A stretch of 64,000 bases of DNA from Frateuria_A sp035944355. Its GTDB lineage: Bacteria; Pseudomonadota; Gammaproteobacteria; Xanthomonadales; Rhodanobacteraceae. The position numbers were made by a program, and so were the translations under genes. The first letter of the stretch is position 1; every line of letters begins with the position of its first letter. The notes beneath the pieces were generated by a model. It was not told where the DNA came from. It made no database searches and saw only the letters and a list, made by a program, of their open reading frames with translations. The stretch covers positions 1 to 64,000 of the forward strand of contig NZ_DASZBH010000016.1 of the NCBI RefSeq assembly GCF_035944355.1. The letters run 5' to 3'. Positions 26,430-36,420 of this stretch are shown in pieces.

Positions 26430-27713
26430 TCAGCGTTCGAGGATCGCCACCACGCCCATGCCGCCGGCGGTGCAGACCGAGATCAGGCCTCGGCCGCTGC
26501 CCTTCTGCGCCAGTTCCTTGGCCAGCGTGGCGACCAGCCGCGCACCCGTCGCAGCGAAGGGATGGCCAACGGCGAGGCTGGAGCCGTGCACGTTGAGCTT
26601 GGCCGGATCGATGCTGCCCAGCGGCGCGGCCAGGCCCAGCCGGTTGCGGCAGTAGTCGGCGCTTTCCCATGCGCGCAGGGTGCACAGCACCTGCGCGGCG
26701 AAGGCCTCGTGGATCTCGTAGAAGTCGAAGTCCTGCAGACCGAGGTTGTTGCGTGCGAGCAGCCGCGCCACCGCCACGGTCGGCGCCATCAGCAGGCCTT
26801 CGCCATGGACGAAGTCGACCGCCGCCACTTCGGCATCGCGCACCCAGGCCTGCACCGGCAGGCCGCGCGCGGCGGCCCAGTCCTCGCCGGCCAGCAGCAC
26901 CGCGGCGGCACCGTCGGAGAGCGCCGTGGAGTTGCCGGCGGTCAGCGTGCCGTGGCCGGAGCTGCGGTCGAAGGCGGGCTTGAGCGTGGCCAGCTTTTCC
27001 ATGCTGGTGTCGGGCCGCAGGATGTTGTCGCGCTTGACGCCACGAAAGGGCACCACCAGGTCGTCCATGAAGCCCGCCTCGTAGGCGGCGGCGAGCTTGT
27101 GGTGGCTTTGCAGCGCCAGGCGGTCCTGCTCCTCGCGGCCGATGTGCCACTCGCGCGCCATCTTCTCGCAGTGCTCGCCCATCGACATGCCGGTGCGCGG
27201 CTCGGCCACGCCCGGAAAGGACGGCTTGAGTTCCGCGAGCGAGAAGCCGCGCGTGGCGGCGGCGAGCTTGTCCTGCCAGCCCTTGGCGCGGTTGATCGAA
27301 AGCAGCCGCTTGCGCAGCCGATCGCCGTAGACGATCGGCACGTCGCTGGTCGTGTCCGACCCGGCGGCGATGCCCGCATCGATCTGCCCCAGCGCGATCT
27401 TGTTGGCCACGATGATCGCGTTGTCCAGCGAGGTGCCGCAGGCGCGCGCGGTGGTGATGCCGGGCGTGGTGGGCGCAAGGCCCGAACTCAACAGCGCCTC
27501 GCGCGCCAGGTTCCAGTCCGATGCGTGCTTGATGACGGCGCCCAGCGCCACTTCGCCCAGCTCCACCCCATGCAGCCCGTACCGCTCCACCAGCGCGCCG
27601 AGCACCTTCACCGACATGCCGAAGTTGCCGACGTCGGCGTAGGCGGTGTTGTTGCGGCAGAACGGGATGCGCACACCGCCGATCACACCTACGCGCTTGG
27701 GGGTTTTTTCCAT
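26430..27713 (-). CDS. Acetyl-CoA C-acyltransferase (thiolase)
   Basis: A 427-residue thiolase. The acyl-accepting Cys is in TTARACGTSLDNA (about residue 94), the His of NVHGSSLAVGHPFAATG near 379, and the second Cys in ISVCTAGGMG near 416. The sequence style (MSMGEHCEKMA, QDRLALQSHH) fits the FadI-like long-chain branch of beta-oxidation. No FadJ/FadB partner adjoins it. The start at 27713 begins at the family N-terminus (KRVGVIGGVRIPF); a longer frame covers the intergenic region. It could also act in acetoacetyl-CoA metabolism. Confidence 0.88.
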   Translation of the reverse strand: MEKTPKRVGVIGGVRIPFCRNNTAYADVGNFGMSVKVLGALVERYGLHGVELGEVALGAVIKHASDWNLAREALLSSGLAPTTPGITTARACGTSLDNAIIVANKIALGQIDAGIAAGSDTTSDVPIVYGDRLRKRLLSINRAKGWQDKLAAATRGFSLAELKPSFPGVAEPRTGMSMGEHCEKMAREWHIGREEQDRLALQSHHKLAAAYEAGFMDDLVVPFRGVKRDNILRPDTSMEKLATLKPAFDRSSGHGTLTAGNSTALSDGAAAVLLAGEDWAAARGLPVQAWVRDAEVAAVDFVHGEGLLMAPTVAVARLLARNNLGLQDFDFYEIHEAFAAQVLCTLRAWESADYCRNRLGLAAPLGSIDPAKLNVHGSSLAVGHPFAATGARLVATLAKELAQKGSGRGLISVCTAGGMGVVAILER

Positions 27714-27825
27714 GTCCTGGGCGGTCCTGGGCCTTGAGCTACCAAGGCTAACCCGCACGTCCATGCGGCGGAAGCCCAAAAGCGTGAATGGTAGAATCGG
27801 AGTTCCCCGCCGTTCGGAAACCTCG

Positions 27826-28950
27826 ATGGAAGCGCAACCGCTGACCGCCCTGCCGGCGGTACTCGCGCTGGAACTGCCGCCCGGTCAGTCGCCCTCCAAC
27901 ACGACCTTCAGCCGCGACCAGGCCGATGCCCTGGCCGGGCTGGTGGCCGAGGACCTGTACGCGCTGCTGCCAGGTATCGGCCAGGCGCGGCTCGCGTTGG
28001 CCGGCGCCTTGTTCGATCCGGTGGAGCTGCTGCGCCCGGGCTTCCCGGTATGGGCCACGCTCGATGAACTGGCTCGCCGCATACCGCGCGGCCACCTGGA
28101 AAACGTGGTGGCCTTCGGCAGCCACGAGGGCCAGATGCCGGCGCAGACGCTGGTGCCCGAAGCCGAGCATGCCGGCGGCGCGCTGCGCCTGCTGCCGCTG
28201 TCGTTGCTGGCACCCGAGGCGCTGGCCGAGACGCTGGCCGGCCAGATGGAAGTGGAGCTGGTCGGTCGCGGCGAAGCGGGTACGCGCACCGCCGACTGGC
28301 TGATGCGCACGCTCGGCGTGCCGCTCGAGCATGCCCGCTATTTCAGCCGCAACGACCTGCTCGCGCTGATCTGCGTGCAGTACGAACACGTCAACCTGGC
28401 GCCGCTATGGACGCTGCTCGAAGCGGCGATGCTCACCCCGTACCAGGGCGAAAGCACGCTGAGCGCGCGCGGCCTGCCGCTGCGCTATGCCGAGGGCCGC
28501 GTGCACGCAGGTTCGCCGGCCGCCTGGCTGGCGCGGCAGGCCGGCGACGCGGCGGAACGGGCGCACGCCATCGCCGGGCTGGTATTCGAGCTGCGCCAGT
28601 ATGCGGCGCTGCTGCACGCGCACCGGCTGCCGTTAGCGCTGGAGCGGGGCGAGGCGGGCGAGGGCTGGTTGCTCGAAACCCTGGCAGCGCCCGATCCGGC
28701 GTTGCCGCCGCCGAGGCTGGTGGCGCACGAGGCACCCGGCCTGGGCACCATCGCGCTGACCGCCGCGCAGGCAGGACGCGACGGGCAGCCGCGCCTGCTC
28801 GCGCACGGTTACCCGTTGGCGCCGCAGGCCCTGGGCCCGCTGGTGGCCGTGCTGGCCACGCGCCTTGGCATCGAGCCCTCGCTGCATGCCTTGGGCCGCG
28901 TGGTGCTGGATGCCGGTGGGCTGAGTGCGCCGGGGGCCGTGCGCCACTAA
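27826..28950 (+). CDS. Conserved-looking protein of unknown function
   Basis: A 374-residue soluble protein with no signal peptide or membrane segment. It is rich in Leu, Ala and Glu and probably helical. I recognise no catalytic motif. The first 100 residues (FSRDQADALAGLVAEDL) and the middle (NDLLALICVQYEHVNLAPLWTLLEAAMLTPYQGES) look conserved in style, so it is not random translation. A -10-like TAGAAT lies at 27792-27797, 29 bp before the ATG. It is divergent from the thiolase gene; the meaning of that pairing is unknown. Confidence 0.7.
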   Translation: MEAQPLTALPAVLALELPPGQSPSNTTFSRDQADALAGLVAEDLYALLPGIGQARLALAGALFDPVELLRPGFPVWATLDELARRIPRGHLENVVAFGSHEGQMPAQTLVPEAEHAGGALRLLPLSLLAPEALAETLAGQMEVELVGRGEAGTRTADWLMRTLGVPLEHARYFSRNDLLALICVQYEHVNLAPLWTLLEAAMLTPYQGESTLSARGLPLRYAEGRVHAGSPAAWLARQAGDAAERAHAIAGLVFELRQYAALLHAHRLPLALERGEAGEGWLLETLAAPDPALPPPRLVAHEAPGLGTIALTAAQAGRDGQPRLLAHGYPLAPQALGPLVAVLATRLGIEPSLHALGRVVLDAGGLSAPGAVRH

Positions 28951-29024
28951 CCGGGCCGACGAGGATCCGTCGCTGCGGCGCGATTTCCTGCGATCGGCAG
29001 GTGCTTGCCGCCGCTTGATGCCTG

Positions 29025-29053
29025 TTGGCATCGGCCCGGTGCGGGCGCATGAT
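29025..29053 (+). promoter_or_regulatory. Candidate promoter of the PAS-GGDEF-EAL gene
   Basis: TTGGCA (29025-29030), 17-bp spacer, CATGAT (29048-29053). It would start transcripts near 29060, 30 bases before the GTG start. Confidence 0.45.
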
Positions 29054-29091
29054 GGCGCCCAGCGCAGGGGCATGCGCGCAGGGGCCGTGTC

Positions 29092-31620
29092 GTGAACCAA
29101 CCCCTTTCTTCGCCGGACGGGTCCCTGACGGACCCGCCCGAAGACGCTGGCCATTCCACGCGGAACTGGCCCGAGCACGTACTGTGCGGCGTACCTGCGC
29201 TGATCGCCTATTTCGATCCCGAACTGCACGTGCGTTTCGCCAACCGGCCGCCGCGCCGCTGGCTGGCGCTGCCGCCGGAAGGTCTGCTCGGGCGCGCGGC
29301 CGGCGAGCTGCTGGACGAAGCCAGTGCGGCGCGCGTGATCGAAACGCTGCAGGCGGCGCTCGGCGGCCGTCCCGGCACGGTCGAGGGCGTGCTGTTCGCC
29401 GGCTCTGCGCACCGCTACATGCACGCCAGCTTCCAGCCGGACGCCGACGCGCAGGGCCGCGTGCAAGGCGTGTTCGCCGTGTTCATCGACATCACCGAGC
29501 GGCATGCGCTGGAACTCAAGCTGCGCGAGAGCGAGCAGCGTTTCTTCGGCGCTTTCCAGCACGCCGCCATCGGCATGGCGCTGGTGCGCCCGGACGGCCG
29601 CTTCCTGCGCGTGAACGAAGCGGTGTGCCGCATGCTGGGCTACAGCGAAGAGGAGTTCCTTACCTTAAGCATCGCCGACATCACCCACCCGGACGACTAC
29701 GCCGACGACGTGGAACAACTGGAGCGCATGCTCGAAGGCGATGCCGACGCCTACCAGATGGAGAAGCGCAACCTGCACAAGGACGGTCATGTCGTGCACT
29801 TCCAGCTCAGCGTCTCGCTGGTGCGCGACGAGCACGGCAAGCCGCTGTACTTCGTCTCGCAGGTGGAGGACATCAGCCAGCGCAAGCAGTACGAGGAGGC
29901 ATTGTTCCGCGAGCGCGAGCTGGCCGAGGTCACGCTCAATTCGATCGGCGACGCGGTGATCGCCGCCGACATGGACCTGCGCGTGACCTCGCTCAACCCG
30001 ATCGCCGAAGGCCTGACCGGCTGGAGCGCGACCGAGGCGCGCGGCCGGCCGATGGACGAGGTGTTCCGCCTGCGCGACGTGCGTACCGGCGCGGCGCTGG
30101 CCAACCCGCTGCGCACGGCGATCGAGCGCAACGCCATCGTCGAGCTGGAAGGCAAGGCGGTGCTGCTCCACCGCAACGGCTTCGAGACGCCGATCGAGGA
30201 TTCGTCCGCACCGATCCACGATCACGCCGGCCACGCCATCGGCGGCGTGCTGGTGTTCCGCGACGTCAGCGAGACGCGCGCGCTGACATTGAAGATGATC
30301 CACCTGACCCAGCTCGACACCCTCACCGGCCTGCCCAACCGCAGCCAGATGCAGGGCCAGATCGAGCAGGTGGTGGCTACCGCGCGCCGTCGCCAGCAGC
30401 GCTGCGCGCTGCTGTACATCGACGTGGACCACTTCAAGCAAATCAACGAGCAGCACGGTCCGGCCAACGGCGACCGGGTGCTACGCGCGCTCGCGGTGCA
30501 GCTGCGCCAGGCGCTGCAGGACGAGGATCTGCTGTGCCGCCACCATGGCGACGAATTCGTGGTCGTGCTGCCGCAGGTGGAGGCTCCCGGCCAGGCCGCC
30601 AGCGTTGCGCAGCGGCTGATCGCCCATGGCGAGCGCACTGCGGTGGCCGGCCTGCCGGAGCTGGCGCTGCGCCTGTCGGTAGGCATCAGCCTGTGCCCGG
30701 ACGATGCGGCCGACGCCGATGCGCTGTTGCGCAACGCCGACAGCGCGATGTACGAGGTCAAGGTCGGCGGCCGCCACAGTTATCGCTTCTTCACCAGCTC
30801 GATGAACGAGCGCGCCGCGCTGCGGCGGCGCATCGAGGCCGAGCTGCGGCTGGCGATGGCGCGCGAACAACTGTCGCTGTACTACCAGCCCAAGGTGGAC
30901 GCCAGCGACGGGCGCATCGTCGGCGCCGAGGCGCTGTTGCGCTGGCACGGCCCCGATGGCGCCGAGCGCTACGCCACCGAGCAGTTCGTCACCGTGGCCG
31001 AGGACGTCGGCCTGATCGTGCCGCTGGGCGCCTGGGTGCTGCGCCAGGCCTGCCAGCAGGCCGACCACTGGCATGGCCTGGGCATGGGCGTGCCGATCGC
31101 GGTCAACGTCTCGCCGCTGCAGTTCCAGCACACCGCCTTTCTCGCCGACCTGCAGGCGGTGCTCTCCGACTGCGCGCTCGATCCGTCCCTGCTGGAGCTT
31201 GAACTGACCGAGCGCACCGTGATGGCCGGCGGCGACACCACGATCGCGCTGCTGCAGCGGATCAAGCGCTGCGGCGTGCGGCTGTCGCTGGACGACTTCG
31301 GCACCGGCTACTGCAGCCTGTCCTACCTCAAGCATTTCCCGGTGGACGCGCTGAAGATCGACCGCGCCTTCGTGCGCGGCGTGGACAACGACACCGACAC
31401 CGCCGCGATCACCCAGGCGATCATCGCGATGGCGCGCAGCCTGGGCAAGACGGTGGTGGCCGAGGGCGTGGAAACACAAGCCGAGGCCGACTATCTACGC
31501 GCCGCCGGCTGCGAACAGTTGCAGGGCTTCCTGTTCGGCGCGCCGATGGACGCGGCGGCCTTCGGCAAGCTGCTGACCGAACAGCACCTGCTGCGCTGGG
31601 CGTCCGACCGCAGCCCGTAG
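29092..31620 (+). CDS. PAS-PAS-PAS-GGDEF-EAL cyclic-di-GMP protein
   Basis: An 842-residue cytoplasmic signalling protein without membrane segments. Three PAS domains (about 20-140, 140-265, 275-400) precede a GGDEF domain (about 405-570) and an EAL domain (about 585-830). The GGDEF motif is changed to HGDEF (485-489), which usually abolishes diguanylate cyclase activity. The EAL side keeps EAL (613-615), ELTE, DDFGTGY (734-740) and VAEGVET, so it should be an active c-di-GMP phosphodiesterase, with the GGDEF part perhaps sensing GTP. The start is a GTG at 29092. It is transcribed alone and convergent with a GNAT gene. Confidence 0.92.
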   Translation: MNQPLSSPDGSLTDPPEDAGHSTRNWPEHVLCGVPALIAYFDPELHVRFANRPPRRWLALPPEGLLGRAAGELLDEASAARVIETLQAALGGRPGTVEGVLFAGSAHRYMHASFQPDADAQGRVQGVFAVFIDITERHALELKLRESEQRFFGAFQHAAIGMALVRPDGRFLRVNEAVCRMLGYSEEEFLTLSIADITHPDDYADDVEQLERMLEGDADAYQMEKRNLHKDGHVVHFQLSVSLVRDEHGKPLYFVSQVEDISQRKQYEEALFRERELAEVTLNSIGDAVIAADMDLRVTSLNPIAEGLTGWSATEARGRPMDEVFRLRDVRTGAALANPLRTAIERNAIVELEGKAVLLHRNGFETPIEDSSAPIHDHAGHAIGGVLVFRDVSETRALTLKMIHLTQLDTLTGLPNRSQMQGQIEQVVATARRRQQRCALLYIDVDHFKQINEQHGPANGDRVLRALAVQLRQALQDEDLLCRHHGDEFVVVLPQVEAPGQAASVAQRLIAHGERTAVAGLPELALRLSVGISLCPDDAADADALLRNADSAMYEVKVGGRHSYRFFTSSMNERAALRRRIEAELRLAMAREQLSLYYQPKVDASDGRIVGAEALLRWHGPDGAERYATEQFVTVAEDVGLIVPLGAWVLRQACQQADHWHGLGMGVPIAVNVSPLQFQHTAFLADLQAVLSDCALDPSLLELELTERTVMAGGDTTIALLQRIKRCGVRLSLDDFGTGYCSLSYLKHFPVDALKIDRAFVRGVDNDTDTAAITQAIIAMARSLGKTVVAEGVETQAEADYLRAAGCEQLQGFLFGAPMDAAAFGKLLTEQHLLRWASDRSP

Positions 31621-31636
31621 GCGGCCGGCAGGCCGC
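31621..31636. terminator. Short hairpin between convergent genes
   Basis: GCGGCC/GGCCGC stem with a GGCA loop directly after the PAS-GGDEF-EAL stop and before the GNAT stop. It may serve as a shared terminator; no T-run. Confidence 0.35.
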
Positions 31637-31637
31637 G

Positions 31638-32105
31638 CTACTCGGCAGCGGCGAGCGCTTCCTCGTACATCAGGTAATGGCAGGGCGCCATGCCGAGCTC
31701 GGCGTAGGTGCGCTGGGCGCGGTGGTTCTCGGTTTCCACGTACAGCCGCAAACCGACCGCACCGGCCTCGCGCGCCCGTTCGCGCACCGCCGCGTACAGC
31801 GAGCGGAACGCACCGCCACGGCGCGCCTGCGGCACCACGTAGACGCTCTGGATCCACCAGAAGTCCCCGCAGCGCCAGTCGCTCCACTCGTAGGTCACCA
31901 GCAGGCAGCCGATCGCCGCGCCGTCGCGTTCGGCGACCAGGTAGAAGCCACGGCGCGGGTCGTCGAACACCGCTTCGACGCCGCGCGCTAGCACGTGGCG
32001 ATCCAGCGCCCTGGCCTCGGTCTCCTGCGCCATGGCGAGGTTCCAGTCGGCCAGGTGGGGGATGTCGGCGCGGGTAGCCGGGCGGATACGGGGTGCGTGG
32101 GTCAT
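31638..32105 (-). CDS. GNAT family N-acetyltransferase
   Basis: A 155-residue Gcn5-type acetyltransferase. The acetyl-CoA binding stretch is VYVVPQARRGGAFRSLYAAV (about 92-111), close to the canonical V-x-x-x-x-R-x-x-G pattern. LRLYVETENHRAQRTYAELGM is the C-terminal half. The substrate cannot be read from sequence. A strong GGAGG sits before the ATG at 32105. It is transcribed in the same direction as, and downstream of, ntrC with a 128-bp gap that contains GC-rich inverted segments. Confidence 0.88.
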   Translation of the reverse strand: MTHAPRIRPATRADIPHLADWNLAMAQETEARALDRHVLARGVEAVFDDPRRGFYLVAERDGAAIGCLLVTYEWSDWRCGDFWWIQSVYVVPQARRGGAFRSLYAAVRERAREAGAVGLRLYVETENHRAQRTYAELGMAPCHYLMYEEALAAAE

Positions 32106-32233
32106 GGGGCCTCCGGAGAACCGCGATTCTGCCCTAAACAGCGTGGCTTTCCCGCACCGCTCGCTCCCCTTAGCTTTCCCGCAAGAGGGGAAGGCTCGCG
32201 GCCGGACCTCGCCCGCCTTCGAGGAAGGCCGGC

Positions 32234-33709
<1,476 letters not shown>

Positions 33710-34699
33710 TCAGTGCTCCAGCGGCAGCAGCAGGGTGAAGGTGGTGGCGCCCGGGCCGCCGCCATGGCGCAGCTCGCCGCCGTGCTCGTGCGCGATCTCC
33801 CGCGCCAGGGCGAGGCCCAGGCCGGTGCCGTCGGCGCGGCCGGACACCAGCGGCTCGAACAGCGTCTCGCGCAAGGCGGCCGGCACGCCGGCGCCGTCGT
33901 CGGTCACGTCCAGCCGCAGGGCCGTGCGCAGCACGCGATCGCCCACCCGAACGCCGTGCTCGGCGCGCGTGCGCAGCGCGAGCGTGCGCGCGCCGGCCTC
34001 GCGCGCGTTGCGCGCCAGGTTGAGCAGCAGCTGCTGCAGGCGGTCGGCGTCGCCGTGCAGTTCCGGCAGGCTGGGGTCGTAGTCCTGGCGGACGAGGAGC
34101 GGCGCGGGCTCGGCTTCCAGCAACGCGACTACGCGCTCCAGCACCGCATGCACGTTGAGTGCCTCGCGCCGCGGCGCGCCGCCGCGGCGCAGCAGCCGAT
34201 CGGCGAGCGCCGCCAGCCGGTCGGCCTCGGCGATCACCACGCCGGCCAGCGCCTTGAGCTCCGGCTCGTCCACGCGTCGCTCCAGCAGCTGCGCTGCGCC
34301 GCGCAGGCCGGCCAGCGGATTCTTCACCTCGTGCGCGAAACCGCGCAGGCTGGCCGATATGGGCGACTCCTCCGCTGCGGGCGCGGCCAGCACGTGCACT
34401 TCCAGCAACAGGGTGTCCGCATCCAGCGGTTGCAGCGCGGCGTCGCACTGACGATCGCCGGGTAGCGCAAGGCCACGCCAGTGCACCGTGCGCTGCATGT
34501 CGCGCGCGCGCGCGGCTTGCGCCTCGATCGCCCGATCGCCGAGCAAGGCCGCCAGCGATTGGCCCTCCGCGCGGCGCGGCCCCAGCGCCAGCGCCTCGGC
34601 CAGCGCGGGATTGAGCCAGCGCAGGCGCAACCCGGCATCGACCAGGCCCAGTCCGGTCGTCGCCTGCTCCGCCCACGTGCGCCAGTCGGCTCGGTTCAT
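33710..34699 (-). CDS. glnL: Nitrogen sensor kinase NtrB (NR-II)
   Basis: A 329-residue soluble histidine kinase/phosphatase for NtrC. The PAS domain (about 1-110) includes LDAGLRLRWLNPALAEAL. The H-box is GFAHEVKNPLAGLRGAAQLL near residue 136, the N-box LLLNLARNAREAG, and the G-boxes TDDGAGVP and GTGLGLALAREIAHEHGG. I chose the ATG at 34699; the open frame beyond it crosses a NtrC-type palindrome and is not family-like. The stop abuts the ntrC start. No glnB is adjacent, so PII control comes from elsewhere. Confidence 0.95.
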   Translation of the reverse strand: MNRADWRTWAEQATTGLGLVDAGLRLRWLNPALAEALALGPRRAEGQSLAALLGDRAIEAQAARARDMQRTVHWRGLALPGDRQCDAALQPLDADTLLLEVHVLAAPAAEESPISASLRGFAHEVKNPLAGLRGAAQLLERRVDEPELKALAGVVIAEADRLAALADRLLRRGGAPRREALNVHAVLERVVALLEAEPAPLLVRQDYDPSLPELHGDADRLQQLLLNLARNAREAGARTLALRTRAEHGVRVGDRVLRTALRLDVTDDGAGVPAALRETLFEPLVSGRADGTGLGLALAREIAHEHGGELRHGGGPGATTFTLLLPLEH

Positions 34700-34716
34700 T
34701 GCACCATGATGGGTTT

Positions 34717-34733
34717 TGCGCCCTGCTGGTGCA
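34717..34733. promoter_or_regulatory. NtrC-type palindrome upstream of glnL
   Basis: TGCGCC-CTGCT-GGTGCA differs by one base from the NtrC consensus TGCACC-N5-GGTGCA. A second, weaker copy (TGCACC-ATGAT-GGGTTT, 34700-34716) abuts it and touches the glnL start codon. In E. coli an NtrC site at glnLp represses the promoter, so autorepression of glnLG is the likely role. Confidence 0.7.
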
Positions 34734-34848
34734 ATCGCTTCCCTCGGCAACGCGCCGGACCTTGTGCGCGAACAGACACCGCGAGCCACGTGACAGGGGT
34801 AGGGTGCACGGCAGCCACCCGGCGCCAGTCCATCCAAGGAGAGCGGCC

Positions 34849-36360
34849 ATGAGCCAACTGATCGTCTGCTGCGACGGCACCTGGAACACCCTGGAGCACA
34901 CCGACCAGGGCCTGCCCGCGCCGACCAACGTGGCCAAGCTCTACAACGCGGTGGTCAAGGACGCGGAGCAACGGGCCTACTACCACCCGGGCGTGGGCAC
35001 CAACGGCGGGCTGCTCGACCGCTGGGTCGGCGGCGGCACCGGTGCGGGGCTGGAGCGCAACATCATGAGCGCCTACCAGTGGCTGGCCGTGCGCTGGCGC
35101 AGCGGCGACCGCATGTTCCTGTTCGGCTTCAGCCGCGGCGCGTACACCGTGCGCAGCCTGGGCGGGCTGCTCTCCCACGGCGGCCTGCTGGACCTGTCCG
35201 ATCCGAAGCTGGCGCTGGCCGAAGTGTGGGCGCGGGTGGAGCGCGTATTCGAGGCCTACCGCAGCGGCAAGCCGTTCGACAATGCCGAAGGTTGGGCCTT
35301 CCACGGCGTGGCGCCGGGCCAGCCCAGCGCCGGCACCGTGCCGGTGCATTTCATGGGCGTGTGGGACACGGTCGGCGCGCTGGGCATTCCGCTGGAACTT
35401 TCGGTGCTGCGCTTCATCGGCGACCCGCGCCGCTACCAGTTCCACGACACCCGCATCAGTCCGCTGATCCAGAACGCCCGCCACGCGCTGGCCATGGACG
35501 AGCGCCGCGCCGATTTCGCGCCGACGCTGTGGACCGACATCAAGCGCCCGGACAAGGTGCACCAGGTGTGGTTTCCCGGCGTGCACGGCGACGTCGGCGG
35601 CGGCTACGCGCAGGCGGGCCTGTCGGACATCGCGCTGCGCTGGATGATGGAGGAGGCGCAGGCGCTGGGCTTGCGCCTGCGCGAGGACGTGCTGGGGCAA
35701 TTGCGACCCGATCCGCAAGCCGTGCTGCACGACTCGCGCCAGGGCCTGTTCAAGCTCGGCCCCACCTGTCCGCGCCCGGTGGCGCGCGTGGCGCAGGCGA
35801 GCGTCGATGCCGGCCTGCTCCATGCGAGCGCGTTGGCACGCCAGACCCATCCGCCGATCACCCAGGGCGACTACTGGCCCGTCCGCCTGCTCGGCCCCGG
35901 CGAGCGCGCCAGCATGGACGTGTACGCCTCGCAGCGCTGGAACGCGACCGGCCTGTATCTGGAAGCGGGCGTGACCTACCGCCTGGCCGGCGCCGGCGAG
36001 TGGCTGGACGGCAGCACGCCCTTCTCGCCGGCCGGCGGCGAGGTCGGCGGCCACCACTTGTCCGACGTCTCGCGGTTGGCCGCCTCGGCGCTGGGCTCGG
36101 TGGAAAACCTGTTCAACACCGTCACCGCAAGCCAGAACGACTTCTGGCTGACGCGCCGGGTGGAGTCCGCGCCATGGCTGGCCCTGCTGGGCTTCGTCGC
36201 CAACGGCGTGGGCGACGCCAAGGGCGAAACCATCCTGATCGGCGAAGGCTTGAGCTTCACCCCGGCCGCCGGCGGATACCTCTACGCCTACGCCAACGAT
36301 GCCTGGCAGACCTACGCCAACAACCACGGCAGCGTGCTGCTTACGGTCGAGCGGTCCTGA
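34849..36360 (+). CDS. DUF2235 (Tle1-like) hydrolase with C-terminal lectin-like domain
   Basis: A 503-residue protein without a signal peptide. Residues 1-330 are a DUF2235 alpha/beta hydrolase of the kind found in type VI phospholipase effectors Tle1: IVCCDGTWNT at the start, nucleophile Ser95 in GFSRG, GVWDTVGALG, and the Asp/His region FPGVHGDVGGGY. Residues about 360-503 (VYASQRWNATGLYLEAGVTY to YLYAYANDAWQTYANNHG) read like a PA-IL/LecA-type beta-sandwich. AAGGAG precedes the ATG at 34849. It sits between glnA and glnLG on the opposite strand. No VgrG, PAAR or immunity gene is adjacent. Confidence 0.85.
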   Translation: MSQLIVCCDGTWNTLEHTDQGLPAPTNVAKLYNAVVKDAEQRAYYHPGVGTNGGLLDRWVGGGTGAGLERNIMSAYQWLAVRWRSGDRMFLFGFSRGAYTVRSLGGLLSHGGLLDLSDPKLALAEVWARVERVFEAYRSGKPFDNAEGWAFHGVAPGQPSAGTVPVHFMGVWDTVGALGIPLELSVLRFIGDPRRYQFHDTRISPLIQNARHALAMDERRADFAPTLWTDIKRPDKVHQVWFPGVHGDVGGGYAQAGLSDIALRWMMEEAQALGLRLREDVLGQLRPDPQAVLHDSRQGLFKLGPTCPRPVARVAQASVDAGLLHASALARQTHPPITQGDYWPVRLLGPGERASMDVYASQRWNATGLYLEAGVTYRLAGAGEWLDGSTPFSPAGGEVGGHHLSDVSRLAASALGSVENLFNTVTASQNDFWLTRRVESAPWLALLGFVANGVGDAKGETILIGEGLSFTPAAGGYLYAYANDAWQTYANNHGSVLLTVERS

Positions 36361-36375
36361 CGGCCGCCCGAAACG

Positions 36376-36401
36376 ACGACGGGCGCCGCAGCGCCCGTCG
36401 T
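36376..36401. terminator. Bidirectional terminator between DUF2235 gene and glnA
   Basis: Perfect 11-bp stem ACGACGGGCGC/GCGCCCGTCGT with a four-base loop. On the glnA (minus) side it is followed by TTTC; on the other side there is no T-run. Confidence 0.7.
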
Positions 36402-36420
36402 CCGCATCCGCCGCCGCGCG

